From assembly GCF_030296915.1 (NCBI RefSeq), contig NZ_AP028031.1, positions 759,001-823,000 of the forward strand: a stretch of 64,000 nt of DNA, read 5' to 3'. This stretch comes from Anaerostipes hadrus ATCC 29173 = JCM 17467. GTDB lineage: Bacteria; Bacillota; Clostridia; Lachnospirales; Lachnospiraceae. Position 1 is the first letter of the stretch; each line of letters begins with the position of its first letter. This document shows positions 25,553 through 33,890 of the stretch, piece after piece. The translations under genes were made by a program, and so were the position numbers. Below the pieces are notes generated by a model, which saw only the letters and a program-made list of their open reading frames with translations, was not told the origin of the DNA and searched no databases.

Positions 25553-25738
25553 ATGAAGAAAACATTATATAAATCAAGAAAAGACCGTTTTTTATTTGGT
25601 GTATGTGGAGGATTAGCAGAATATTTTGAGGTAGATCCAACTTTGGTACGAATCCTTACAGCAGCATTATGCACAACAGGAACAGGATTGTTGTTATATA
25701 TTGTGGCAGCTGTTGTCATGCCGGAGCGTGTCGAGTAA
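25553..25738 (+). CDS. pspC: PspC domain protein
   Basis: The 61-residue protein consists of one PspC domain: KTLYKSRKDRFLFGVCGGLA, then YFEVDPTLVRIL and a single membrane helix. ATG 25553 has GAGGGAAAGG just before it; the ATG at 25538 lies before this site. PspC-type proteins sit in the membrane and take part in envelope stress signalling. It closes the padR operon. Confidence 0.85.
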   Translation: MKKTLYKSRKDRFLFGVCGGLAEYFEVDPTLVRILTAALCTTGTGLLLYIVAAVVMPERVE

Positions 25739-25749
25739 TTGTCTTTTTC

Positions 25750-25778
25750 TTGAATCAATCCAAAGAATGTGATAAAAT
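25750..25778 (+). promoter_or_regulatory. putP promoter
   Basis: TTGAAT (25750-25755), a 17-bp spacer and TAAAAT (25773-25778) lie 79 bases before the symporter start. Confidence 0.7.
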
Positions 25779-25856
25779 AGACAATCATGTCAAAATTCAG
25801 GTCAAATAAGACTTTGATCATGAAGATAAATACACATAAAGAAGAGGAGAAATCAT

Positions 25857-27377
25857 ATGAAATTACCAATATTGATCGCAATGGTTCTCTATATGGCAAT
25901 GGTTATCTGGATTGGTGTCATTTACAGTAAGAAGACAAAGACATCCGAAGACTATTTCCTTGGAGGACGAGGACTTGGACCATGGGTTACTGCAATGAGT
26001 GCAGAGGCATCTGATATGAGCAGCTGGCTGTTGATGGGACTTCCTGGACTTGCATACGCAACAGGATTCAGCCAGGCAGGATGGACAGCAATCGGATTGA
26101 TCCTTGGTACATACTTAAACTGGAAGATCGTGGCAAAGAGATTACGTCATTATACAGAAGTAGCAGATAATGCGATCACAGTGCCAGACTTTTTCAGTAA
26201 CCGTTTTAAAGATGATAAGAAGATCTTAAGTAGTATTTCTGCAGTCATGATCCTTATTTTCTTTACAGTATACACAGCATCAGGATTTGCTGCATGTGGT
26301 ACATTATTTAACTCTGTATTTGGATTAAATTATCAGAAGAGTATGATTGTCTGTGCGATCGTTATTGTATTATATACATCCATGGGTGGATTCTTAGCAG
26401 CAAGTACAACAGACCTGATTCAGGGATTATTAATGTCATTTGCCATTGTGATCGTACTGATCGTTGGAGTTGTGAATGCAGGTGGAGTAGCGAATGTTAT
26501 TGCACACGGTCAGGCAATGGAAGGATTCTTTGATGTTATGAAGTACCATGACCCAGCAACAGGAGGTGCAGTATCACAGGGTGTGATCCCAATCTTATCC
26601 GGACTTGCATGGGGACTTGGATACTTTGGTATGCCACATATCCTTGTAAGATTCATGGCGATTCGTGACCCACAAGAAGTAAAGAAATCAAGAAATATCG
26701 CAATGATCTGGGTATTGATTTCTTTAAGTGTAGCCGTATGTATCGGATTTACAGGAGCAGCACTTTATCCCAATGTAGCAGAATTAGCTGGAAATGGAAA
26801 TCAGAGAATCTTTATTTATATGACAACACATTTATTTAAAGGACTGATCCCATTATTTATGGCAGGAGTTATTTTATCAGGAATTCTTGCAGCAACAATG
26901 AGTACATCTGATTCGCAGCTTTTAATTGCATCATCCTGCGTATCAAAGAACTTATTCCAAGGATTATTTAAGAAAGAAATGTCTGAAGAAAAGGTACTGT
27001 TAGTTTCAAGGATCACAACGATCGTGATCGCATTGATCGGTATCTTTATCGCAATGGATGAAAACAGTTCTGTATTCGGACTAGTAGAAAATGCATGGGC
27101 AGGATTCGGTGGAGCCTTTGGTCCATTAACACTGTTTGCATTATTCTGGAAACGAACAAACCTAAAAGGAGCGATCGCTGGAATGTTAAGTGGAGGTATC
27201 ATCGCACTTGTATGGCCAGTGACTCTGGGTAAATTAGGTGGAATTTTTGGAATTTACTGCTTGTTACCAGCATTTATCGTATCTTCTATTCTGATCATTG
27301 TAGTTAGTTTATGTACAGAAAAACCTAGTGATGTTATGGTGGAAGAATTTGAAGAAGCAAAAAGCCTCAATGATTAA
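25857..27377 (+). CDS. putP: sodium/proline symporter
   Basis: The 506-residue protein has the sodium:solute symporter fold with about 13 membrane helices. It carries the PutP-type N terminus SEDYFLGGRGLGPWVTAMSAEASDMSSW (broken here by the family pattern around residues 30-60), FAACGTLFNSVFGL and ILAATMSTSDSQLLIASS, which supplies Na+ ligands. It would import proline with sodium across the membrane; substrate is assigned from closeness to PutP and is probable. It is a single-gene unit with AGAGGAG before the ATG and a large hairpin repeat 31 bases after its stop. Confidence 0.87.
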   Translation: MKLPILIAMVLYMAMVIWIGVIYSKKTKTSEDYFLGGRGLGPWVTAMSAEASDMSSWLLMGLPGLAYATGFSQAGWTAIGLILGTYLNWKIVAKRLRHYTEVADNAITVPDFFSNRFKDDKKILSSISAVMILIFFTVYTASGFAACGTLFNSVFGLNYQKSMIVCAIVIVLYTSMGGFLAASTTDLIQGLLMSFAIVIVLIVGVVNAGGVANVIAHGQAMEGFFDVMKYHDPATGGAVSQGVIPILSGLAWGLGYFGMPHILVRFMAIRDPQEVKKSRNIAMIWVLISLSVAVCIGFTGAALYPNVAELAGNGNQRIFIYMTTHLFKGLIPLFMAGVILSGILAATMSTSDSQLLIASSCVSKNLFQGLFKKEMSEEKVLLVSRITTIVIALIGIFIAMDENSSVFGLVENAWAGFGGAFGPLTLFALFWKRTNLKGAIAGMLSGGIIALVWPVTLGKLGGIFGIYCLLPAFIVSSILIIVVSLCTEKPSDVMVEEFEEAKSLND

Positions 27378-27408
27378 ATTGTGATTTGAATGACGAAAAT
27401 TATTGGTG

Positions 27409-27563
27409 GAATATTATAAAAAGAGATCATATGTTTGCAACCCACTCGCGTTCGGACTCCCACGTAGCTGTACTAAGCTCCTGAATGGTCTAATGACCAT
27501 CCACTCGCTAAGTGCAGACGTGTCCGTACGGTTGCCAACACATGATCTCTTTTTATAATATTC
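27409..27563. repeat. large hairpin repeat A
   Basis: Arms 27409-27430 and 27542-27563 are perfectly complementary over 22 bp (GAATATTATAAAAAGAGATC... and its reverse). They extend to 33 bp with two mismatches (27409-27441/27531-27563). The 89-base interior can pair further (CGT-CGGAC with GTCCG-ACG) and has a small hairpin ATGGTC-TAAT-GACCAT at its centre. There is no open frame with a ribosome site. It may act as a terminator for putP, but its size and internal structure suggest a repeat element of a family seen in Lachnospiraceae intergenic regions. Confidence 0.75.
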
Positions 27564-27709
27564 AAATAATTTACGTTATTCAAACCACTACACAGTGTGT
27601 ATGTTTTACTGTATGGGCATTTATAATAAACATTTGTCTGTTACTAAAAAATTTGAAAACCGATAACGTTCAACATACAATACTTAATTTTATACGAGAA
27701 TGTCTTCAG

Positions 27710-27909
27710 GTATTCATAAAAACACAAAGAAAGATAGAGGTACGAAATAGTAGAATTCCATAGGATTTTTTGCAAAATCGCAGCCAACACGGGCACTGTT
27801 TGAACGCAGTGAGTTGTGCAGGAGTGTTGGCGGATCAGCGTTTTGCAAAAAATCCGTCAATGGAATTCGTTTTTCGTACCTCTATCTTTCTTTGTGTTTT
27901 TATGAATAC
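27710..27909. repeat. large hairpin element B (shares core with element C)
   Basis: A 200-bp near-palindrome: 38 bp at each end are perfectly complementary (starting GTATTCATAAAAACACAAAG) and pairing continues to the apex. Conserved islands shared with the element at 47165-47379 are CGCAG on the left, G-R-ATCAGCG on the right, and GTTTGAAC...GTGAGTT with flanking GCA/TGC at the apex. Arms differ in sequence between the two but remain paired in each. The DNA between A and B (27564-27709) holds nothing I can name. Confidence 0.75.
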
Positions 27910-28004
27910 TCGATACATTTCCGTTATACAACTTAAAATTTCAAAGCACTTTTCTTTTTTGTATACATACCATGATAGTATAAAAGAAGAAAAGGAAAAT
28001 AGAG

Positions 28005-28208
28005 ATGAATCAATGTTATTGTGATCGATCATCAGGAATGTGTGAGCATGGTCATCGGCATGGTGGAGTGGATTCTATGCCGGTTGCTATGCAGTATGTT
28101 CCATGGCAGCATTGGAGCAGGATTTATAGTCCGGAAGAAGGATTACAATGTGGAACGATCTTTCCAGAGTTGAATAAACCATTTTATGGGAAAGGGGCGT
28201 GCCGGTAA
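28005..28208 (+). CDS. cotJA: spore coat protein CotJA
   Basis: The 67-residue protein is rich in Cys, His, Pro and aromatic residues; its C-terminal half (AMQYVPWQHWSRIYSPEEGLQ-type, then GTIFPELNKPFYG) is the CotJA signature. AAAGGAAAATAGAG precedes the ATG. It forms an operon with cotJB (overlap of one base) and cotJC, a cluster specific to spore-forming Firmicutes and produced in the mother cell. The region before it is AT-rich, and no clear vegetative promoter was found, as expected for a sporulation sigma factor. Confidence 0.9.
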   Translation: MNQCYCDRSSGMCEHGHRHGGVDSMPVAMQYVPWQHWSRIYSPEEGLQCGTIFPELNKPFYGKGACR

Positions 28209-28471
28209 TGAATCAGTATGATAAGAAAAAGTTGTTAAATTATATTGATGCAGTCAGCTTTGCATTGATTGATACGAATCTGTATCTTGATACACACCCA
28301 AATGACAAAAAAGCAATGGACCATTTTAATCAATATCAGAAGGCAAGAAAGCAGGCATTAAAAGAATATGCGAGAAATTTTGAACCATTGACGATTGATA
28401 GTGCAGATATAGATGATCATTTTACATGGGCAACGGATTCTTGGCCATGGATGAAGAGGGGAGGTTGTTGA
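28208..28471 (+). CDS. cotJB: spore coat protein CotJB
   Basis: The 87-residue protein has the CotJB pattern: an N-terminal helix NYIDAVSFALIDTNLYLDTHP, then DHFNQYQKARKQALKEYA and a C-terminal WATDSWPWMKRGG. ATG 28208 overlaps the cotJA stop by one base and has GGGG ten bases upstream. A GTG at 28199 would lie on the ribosome site. It is a structural component of the inner coat alongside CotJA and CotJC. Confidence 0.9.
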   Translation: MNQYDKKKLLNYIDAVSFALIDTNLYLDTHPNDKKAMDHFNQYQKARKQALKEYARNFEPLTIDSADIDDHFTWATDSWPWMKRGGC

Positions 28472-28472
28472 T

Positions 28473-29087
28473 ATGTGGAATTATGAAAAACGATTGGAGT
28501 TTCCGGTAAATATCAAACGAACAGATCCCAAGATGGCACAATTGATCATTACGCAGTATGGTGGTCCAGATGGGGAATTAGGAGCTTCGATGCGGTATTT
28601 GTCGCAGCGATTTGCGATGCCATATAAAAATGTTTGTGGGGTGCTAACCGATATAGGTACAGAAGAATTAGCTCACTTGGAAATGATCTGTACGATCGTG
28701 CATCAGTTAACTAGAGATCTAACTCCAGAACAGGTGAAAAAATCAGGGTTTGGAGCTTACTATGTAGATCATACAGCAGGTGTATGGCCACAAGCAGCAA
28801 GTGGTGTACCGTTTAGCGCAGCGACGTTTCAGTCTGTGGGAGATCCGATTACAGATTTAAGTGAAGACCTTGCTGCAGAACAAAAAGCAAGAACAACGTA
28901 TGATAATTTGTTAAGGCTTATTGATGATCCAGATGTTAGAGAGCCACTGAAATTCTTACGAGAAAGAGAAATCGTGCATTTCCAGAGATTTGGTGAAGCA
29001 CTGAGGACTGTACAGGATCATTTGGATTCTAAGAATTTTTATGCGATCAATCCAGCATTTGATCATAGTGGTAATTGTAATAAATAA
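28473..29087 (+). CDS. cotJC: CotJC, manganese-catalase family spore coat protein
   Basis: The 204-residue protein has the ferritin-like Mn-catalase fold with metal ligands in helices: ELGASMRYLSQRF, GTEELAHLEMICTIV (E and H ligands), DLAAEQKARTTYDNLLRL and EREIVHFQRFGEAL. The family forms a di-manganese centre that destroys peroxide; in spores it is a coat component. The length of about 200 suits the CotJC/YjqC type. The ATG lies one base after the cotJB stop. Confidence 0.92.
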   Translation: MWNYEKRLEFPVNIKRTDPKMAQLIITQYGGPDGELGASMRYLSQRFAMPYKNVCGVLTDIGTEELAHLEMICTIVHQLTRDLTPEQVKKSGFGAYYVDHTAGVWPQAASGVPFSAATFQSVGDPITDLSEDLAAEQKARTTYDNLLRLIDDPDVREPLKFLREREIVHFQRFGEALRTVQDHLDSKNFYAINPAFDHSGNCNK

Positions 29088-29094
29088 ATATATA

Positions 29095-29138
29095 AAAACA
29101 GTTGGCATAAAAAGTAAAAATTATGTCAGCTGTTTTTT
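29095..29138 (+). terminator. cotJ operon terminator
   Basis: AAAACAGTTGGCATAA (29096-29110) pairs with TTATGTCAGCTGTTTT (29121-29136) with two mismatches, followed by TT and an AT-rich tail. Confidence 0.8.
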
Positions 29139-29159
29139 ATTTTTTGAAGTAACAAAAAG

Positions 29160-29216
29160 TTGAAAATATATGACAATCTGTTATAATAAATCAAAAATGA
29201 ATAGTTCAAATATGAA
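29160..29216 (+). promoter_or_regulatory. marR promoter with candidate operator
   Basis: TTGAAA (29160-29165), a 16-bp spacer and TATAAT (29182-29187) are followed by the dyad TTCA-AATA-TGAA (29205-29216) downstream of the expected start point. A MarR-family product from the next gene could bind there and repress itself. Confidence 0.55.
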
Positions 29217-29241
29217 ATAATTAACAAGGAGGGATAAATTC

Positions 29242-29676
29242 ATGAAGATCAATATAGAATTTCCGAGAAAGTTGTTAGAGGTATATAACGATGCATGTAA
29301 GCCGTTATGCAAGAAATTAAAATTACCACAGACAGCTTTTGATATTTTAATGTTTTTAGGAAACAATCCACAATACCAGACAGCCAGAGATATCGTAAAG
29401 ATCAGAAATATCAAAGCAAATCTTATATCGATCAACGTAGAGAAACTTGTGAAAGAAGGTTATTTAAGAAGAGAAGAGATCAAAGGTGATCGAAGAAAAA
29501 CAAAACTGATTATTACAGAAAAAGCACATCCAGTGATCAAAGAAGGACAGCAGTTACAACAAGGATTTGTAGATCAGTTGTTTGATAATACAACACAAGA
29601 AGATAAAAAAATTTTTTTCCATGTAATGAAAAATATGGATAAGAATTTAGATGATATTTTGAAAGGTGGAAACTAA
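29242..29676 (+). CDS. MarR-family transcriptional regulator
   Basis: The 144-residue winged-helix protein has the MarR order: an N-terminal dimer helix, DILMFLGNNPQYQTARDIVKI, the recognition helix IKANLISINVEKLVKEGYL and wing residues EIKGDRRKTKLIIT. It lies two bases before a TauE/SafE permease gene and probably regulates it; the ligand is unknown. AAGGAGGGA precedes the ATG. Confidence 0.85.
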   Translation: MKINIEFPRKLLEVYNDACKPLCKKLKLPQTAFDILMFLGNNPQYQTARDIVKIRNIKANLISINVEKLVKEGYLRREEIKGDRRKTKLIITEKAHPVIKEGQQLQQGFVDQLFDNTTQEDKKIFFHVMKNMDKNLDDILKGGN

Positions 29677-29677
29677 G

Positions 29678-30454
29678 ATGAATATATTATTAACAATCGC
29701 AGTAACATTTTTTGCAGGAATGGGAGCCGGGCTTGGAACAGGATTTGCAGGGATGAGTGCAGCAGCTGTAATTAGTCCGATGTTGATCACATTCCTTAAG
29801 ATGGACCCGTATATGGCAATAGGAATTGCATTGTCCTCTGATGTATTAGCAAGTGCAGTATCAGCTTATATTTATGGAAAAAATAAGAATCTTGATATAA
29901 AAAATGGTATCATCATGATGATAAGTGTGTTAACATTTACAGTAGTAGGAAGCTATATTGCAAGCTTACTTCCAGCTGCAACGATGGGAAGCTTTTCTGT
30001 ATTTATGACATTTTTATTAGGAATTAAATTTATCGTGAGACCAGTTATGACAACCAAAGAAGCCATGCAAGGAGTTTCAGCAAAGAAACGTGCAATTCAG
30101 TCAGTGGTCTGTGGGATCATGATCGGATTGATCTGTGGATTTGTTGGTGCAGGTGGTGGAATGATGATGTTGCTCATTTTAACGAGTGTATTAGGATATG
30201 AATTAAAAACAGCTGTTGGAACGAGTGTATTTATTATGGCATTTACTGCATTTACAGGAGCTGTTTCTCATTTTATGATTGTTGGAGCACCGGATTGGAC
30301 AGTATTTATCTTATGTGTTGTATTTACGCTGATCTGGGCAAGGATCGCAGCACGATTTGCCAATAAAGCAACACCAGAGACATTAAATCGTGCGACAGGT
30401 GTGATCCTTGTGATCTTAGGGATTGTAGTATTAGGATTTTCTATGCTTTCATAA
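29678..30454 (+). CDS. TauE/SafE (TSUP) family permease
   Basis: The 258-residue membrane protein has about eight hydrophobic segments and the family pattern of two halves, each with Gly-rich helices: MGAGLGTGFAGMSAAA near the N terminus and GLICGFVGAGGGMMMLLIL in the second half. TSUP proteins export or import sulfite, sulfonates or other organosulfur and organic anions. The start is ATG 29678 behind AAAGGTGG; an upstream frame start lies within marR. Coupled with the MarR gene; the substrate is not apparent. Confidence 0.82.
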   Translation: MNILLTIAVTFFAGMGAGLGTGFAGMSAAAVISPMLITFLKMDPYMAIGIALSSDVLASAVSAYIYGKNKNLDIKNGIIMMISVLTFTVVGSYIASLLPAATMGSFSVFMTFLLGIKFIVRPVMTTKEAMQGVSAKKRAIQSVVCGIMIGLICGFVGAGGGMMMLLILTSVLGYELKTAVGTSVFIMAFTAFTGAVSHFMIVGAPDWTVFILCVVFTLIWARIAARFANKATPETLNRATGVILVILGIVVLGFSMLS

Positions 30455-30482
30455 AGAATATTTACGAAGGAAGGAATTTTTA

Positions 30483-31265
30483 ATGAAGAAAAATCTGGTT
30501 GTGATCGAGGAATTAAAAAAACAGGGAAAAGCATTATTAGATGCGAGAAGAGATAACTTTGTCAGACAAAGTCTTTTGTCAGATGAATTTTTGAATTTTA
30601 TGCAACAAAATAAGAAGCCGTTTGATCTTTTAATGTCATATTATGAATGCGCGATCATGGAAGTGGAAACAAAATTCAGAGTATTAAATCATGAATTATC
30701 TTTGGAATATGATAATAATCCGATTGAGAGTATTAAGACAAGAGTCAAATCATACGATAGCATTTTGAAGAAGATCCGAAGAAAAAATATTCCATTAAAT
30801 CTAAGGGCGATTGAAGATAATTTAAAAGATATTGCCGGGGTCAGAGTTATCTGTTCATTTCCAGATGACATTTATAAATTAGCAGAAAGTTTCTTAAAGC
30901 AAGATGATATCACACTGATCGAGCGAAAAGATTATATTAAGAATCCAAAGCCAAGTGGATATCGAAGTCTTCATCTGATCGTACAAGTACCGATCTTTTT
31001 ACAAAATGAAAAGAAGAGGGTGAATGTTGAAGTGCAATTTCGAACGATCGCTATGGATTTCTGGGCAAGTCTTGACCATAAGATGCGTTATAAGAAAGAG
31101 TTGTCTGATGAAGAAGTGGAAATCCTTCAGGAAGAACTTTATGATTGTGCAAGACAAAGTGCAGCACTTGATGAGAGAATGCAGGGAATCAGGGATCGTA
31201 TTACAAAGAAACAAGAACAGGAAACGATATTGTTAGAAGATAAGAACAGCAAAGACTGGTTATAA
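30483..31265 (+). CDS. small alarmone synthetase (RelQ/RelP-like)
   Basis: The 260-residue protein has a RelA/SpoT synthetase domain: DIAGVRVICSFPDDIYKLA, then KNPKPSGYRSLHLIVQVP and VEVQFRTIAMDFWASLDHKMRY, whose Glu and His/Lys positions form the (p)ppGpp synthesis site. No HD, TGS or ACT domains are present, so it is a small synthetase. It makes (p)ppGpp from GTP/GDP and ATP. GAAGGAAGG precedes the ATG. A terminator follows. Confidence 0.88.
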   Translation: MKKNLVVIEELKKQGKALLDARRDNFVRQSLLSDEFLNFMQQNKKPFDLLMSYYECAIMEVETKFRVLNHELSLEYDNNPIESIKTRVKSYDSILKKIRRKNIPLNLRAIEDNLKDIAGVRVICSFPDDIYKLAESFLKQDDITLIERKDYIKNPKPSGYRSLHLIVQVPIFLQNEKKRVNVEVQFRTIAMDFWASLDHKMRYKKELSDEEVEILQEELYDCARQSAALDERMQGIRDRITKKQEQETILLEDKNSKDWL

Positions 31266-31290
31266 AACATAAGTGTGACAAACGTACATA

Positions 31291-31338
31291 TAGGAGATAT
31301 CATATATCAGGAAATGATCATAGATATCTCCTTTTTTT
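31291..31338 (+). terminator. terminator of the alarmone synthetase gene
   Basis: AGGAGATATC pairs with GATATCTCCT (31323-31332), extended by ATGAT/ATCAT-type inner pairs, then TTTTTT. Confidence 0.85.
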
Positions 31339-31447
31339 ATTCGTTTCCACATTAATATGGAAGCTAATGTAATTGCAAGAAATAAGATATCAATGGTATT
31401 CTAGTTACAGAAAGAAAACGTTAATTAACAGATTAGGGGTGATTGAT

Positions 31448-33391
31448 TTGATTCGTCGACAAATCGAATTATTAAAACTTTTGTCAAAACAAAGGGAATA
31501 TAAACCCGCATCTTTCTTTAGTAAATCATTAGATGTTTCGACAAAAACGATTTACACAGATATTACTTATCTTCAAAGTGAAGTTGAAAAGTATAAAGTT
31601 GATCTGGTCAGAGCTCCAAGAATAGGAATTCGTCTGGAAGGTGAAAAGGAAAACATTCAGCATATGTTAAGAGACCTTCAAAAGGATAATCTGTCTGAAG
31701 ATGAAAAATATACACCGGAGTATCGCAGATTGTGGATTTTAAAGAAGGTATTGATCGATTGTGAAACAATCACATTGGAATCAGTATCAAAGGAATTTTT
31801 AGTAAGTAAAACATCACTGTATCAGGACATTGCAGTGATCAATAAATCAATCGAAAGTCAGTCAGATGTAAAACTGGAAGTTGGAGAATGTGGAATCTGT
31901 ATTTTAGGAGAAGAAAGCGAGATACAAAATGCAGTGAACAATTATTTGTTATCAGAATCAAAGGAAGAAATGTTTTCTGATTTTACGCACAAACTTGGAA
32001 ACTTTTTTGAACTTGATGTGATAAAAGCAGTTTCAGATCTTATTTTAAATGATTTTGAAGAACTGACCGAAGTGCTTTCAGAATATTATCTGAAATCTTT
32101 ATTGGTAACATTGATCATGCAAAGTTCAAGATTGCTCAAAAAGAAACATATGAATGAGGAAACAGAAATTTCTTACAACAATATCCGGCATATGGAGACA
32201 TACATCGTGGCAAATAGTATTGCGGAACAGCTGAAATACCAGCTTCATATTACATACAGTAATAATGATATGGAATATTTATGCAGACAGTTATATGCCC
32301 ACAGAGTGACACATCATGTAAAACATATGCGGACAGACTATGAAGAAACGGTAAGAGATGTCATCAAGAGAATGAGTGAGATTCAAAAGCTTGATCTGAC
32401 AAGGGACAAGAAATTATATGAGTCATTGTTATATCATCTGCCACCGATGATCTTAAGATTGCAAAATAATATTCAGATCGTAAATCCGATGCTTGATAAT
32501 ATCAAACAGGAGTATCCGGAACTTTTTACAACGATGTGGTATGCACTTACACAAATAGAGTTAAGGTATCAGGTAACATTAACAGAAGATGAAGTTTCAC
32601 TAATCTTATTACATTTTCAAGTGGCATTAGACCAATTTGAACAAGTTGGAAATATTGTTGTTGTATGTACCTATGGAGTTAGTTCTTCTCAGCTCATTTT
32701 AAGCAGGGTAAAACAAATACTTCCGGCAAAAGATAATATTACGGTGACAAACACAAAGAAATTAAAAGAGATCGATCTTAGTAAAGTAGATCTGATCATA
32801 TCATCTGTTGATATTGAGGATCCAGAGATTTCTTATGTGAAGGTAAATCCGCTGCTTACAAAAGATGATTATGCCAATATCCTAGATGCATATACAAAAC
32901 AGGTATTACTGATCAAAAATAATGTGTGTGATAACCAGAAAAATGGAATTAAAGCACCGACATTGAAAAAATATTTGGAAGGGAAATTTATTTTCCTTAA
33001 ACAAGATCTTGATAGTAAAGAAAAGTGTCTAGATTTTATTATTGATGTATTAGAAAAAGATAATGCAGTGTATGATGAATTTAGGGAAGCTATTTACAAA
33101 AGAGAAAAACTTGGTGTGACATGTTTGGATACAGGTGTGGCACTGCCACATGCAGATCCGCAGACGATTAAAAAATCCAGAATAATCCTATTAACTTTAA
33201 AACATCCCGTTGACTGGGGTGGAAATTTAGTATCACTGATCGTTGTAACTGCATTTCCAGAAGAAGAAATGAACCAGATTCGGGATGTGATCACTGAACT
33301 CTATCAGCTTATTGGAGAAAAAGAAGATGTAAATGCGTTTATAAGATTCGAAACAATACAAGAAGTTTTAAAAGTATTTCATGAATCATGA
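31448..33391 (+). CDS. PRD-domain PTS-regulated transcriptional activator
   Basis: This multidomain regulator of the MtlR/ManR type (about 647 residues) has two N-terminal helix-turn-helix modules (SFFSKSLDVSTKTIYTDI; SVSKEFLVSKTSLYQDI), two PTS regulatory domains with conserved His, an EIIB-like segment with Cys in VVVCTYGVSSSQL, and a C-terminal EIIA-like domain with CLDTGVALPHADP. Phosphorylation of these sites by PTS proteins sets activity. The start is most likely TTG 31448, eight bases after AGGGGTGA; the longest frame begins at 31373. It heads the galactitol-type PTS operon that it presumably controls. Confidence 0.85.
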   Translation: MIRRQIELLKLLSKQREYKPASFFSKSLDVSTKTIYTDITYLQSEVEKYKVDLVRAPRIGIRLEGEKENIQHMLRDLQKDNLSEDEKYTPEYRRLWILKKVLIDCETITLESVSKEFLVSKTSLYQDIAVINKSIESQSDVKLEVGECGICILGEESEIQNAVNNYLLSESKEEMFSDFTHKLGNFFELDVIKAVSDLILNDFEELTEVLSEYYLKSLLVTLIMQSSRLLKKKHMNEETEISYNNIRHMETYIVANSIAEQLKYQLHITYSNNDMEYLCRQLYAHRVTHHVKHMRTDYEETVRDVIKRMSEIQKLDLTRDKKLYESLLYHLPPMILRLQNNIQIVNPMLDNIKQEYPELFTTMWYALTQIELRYQVTLTEDEVSLILLHFQVALDQFEQVGNIVVVCTYGVSSSQLILSRVKQILPAKDNITVTNTKKLKEIDLSKVDLIISSVDIEDPEISYVKVNPLLTKDDYANILDAYTKQVLLIKNNVCDNQKNGIKAPTLKKYLEGKFIFLKQDLDSKEKCLDFIIDVLEKDNAVYDEFREAIYKREKLGVTCLDTGVALPHADPQTIKKSRIILLTLKHPVDWGGNLVSLIVVTAFPEEEMNQIRDVITELYQLIGEKEDVNAFIRFETIQEVLKVFHES

Positions 33392-33409
33392 TATGAAAGG
33401 AGAACTTGA

Positions 33410-33865
33410 ATGTATTTTGACCAGAGATTGTGTTTCTTTCATCAAAAAGTGGAAAGTCAGGATCAGTTGTTTCAGATGATGACAGATAAAATGTTAGAAG
33501 CAGGATGTGTAAAAGAAAATTACTATGAAGGAATAAGTAACAGAGAAAAAGAATATCCTACAGGATTATTAGTAAATCAGACAGGCTTTGCGATTCCGCA
33601 TACAGACTCTGAGCGAGTGAATAAATCGCAGATTTGCTTTTTATCATTAGATGAGCCAATTGAATTTGAAGATATGGTGGATAAAAGTCATAAGATTTCA
33701 GTGGAATTGGTATTTATGTTAGCAATGGCACAGCCACATGAGCAGGTAAATACATTACAGAATTTGATCGCACTGTTTCAGGATGATGAAAAAGTAGCAA
33801 AGTTGAAAGAATGTAACACAGAGAAAGAACTTATGCAGATTTTAAATGCATCAGGAATTGAATAA
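33410..33865 (+). CDS. PTS EIIA component (fructose/galactitol type)
   Basis: The 151-residue protein has the EIIA type 2 fold, with the phosphorylated histidine in TGFAIPHTDSERV. It is the third phosphocarrier of the operon, passing phosphate from HPr to IIB. It starts 19 bases after the regulator, with GAAAGGAG upstream. The same motif occurs in the C-terminal domain of the regulator. Confidence 0.88.
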   Translation: MYFDQRLCFFHQKVESQDQLFQMMTDKMLEAGCVKENYYEGISNREKEYPTGLLVNQTGFAIPHTDSERVNKSQICFLSLDEPIEFEDMVDKSHKISVELVFMLAMAQPHEQVNTLQNLIALFQDDEKVAKLKECNTEKELMQILNASGIE

Positions 33866-33890
33866 GCGATAGAGAAAGAGAGAAGAAGAA

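Noticed and set aside
27770..28024. Open frames of 65-84 codons over the hairpin element at 27.7 kb
   Set aside because: They arise from the palindrome (frames on both strands read the same arm sequence), have no ribosome site and run into the cotJA start.
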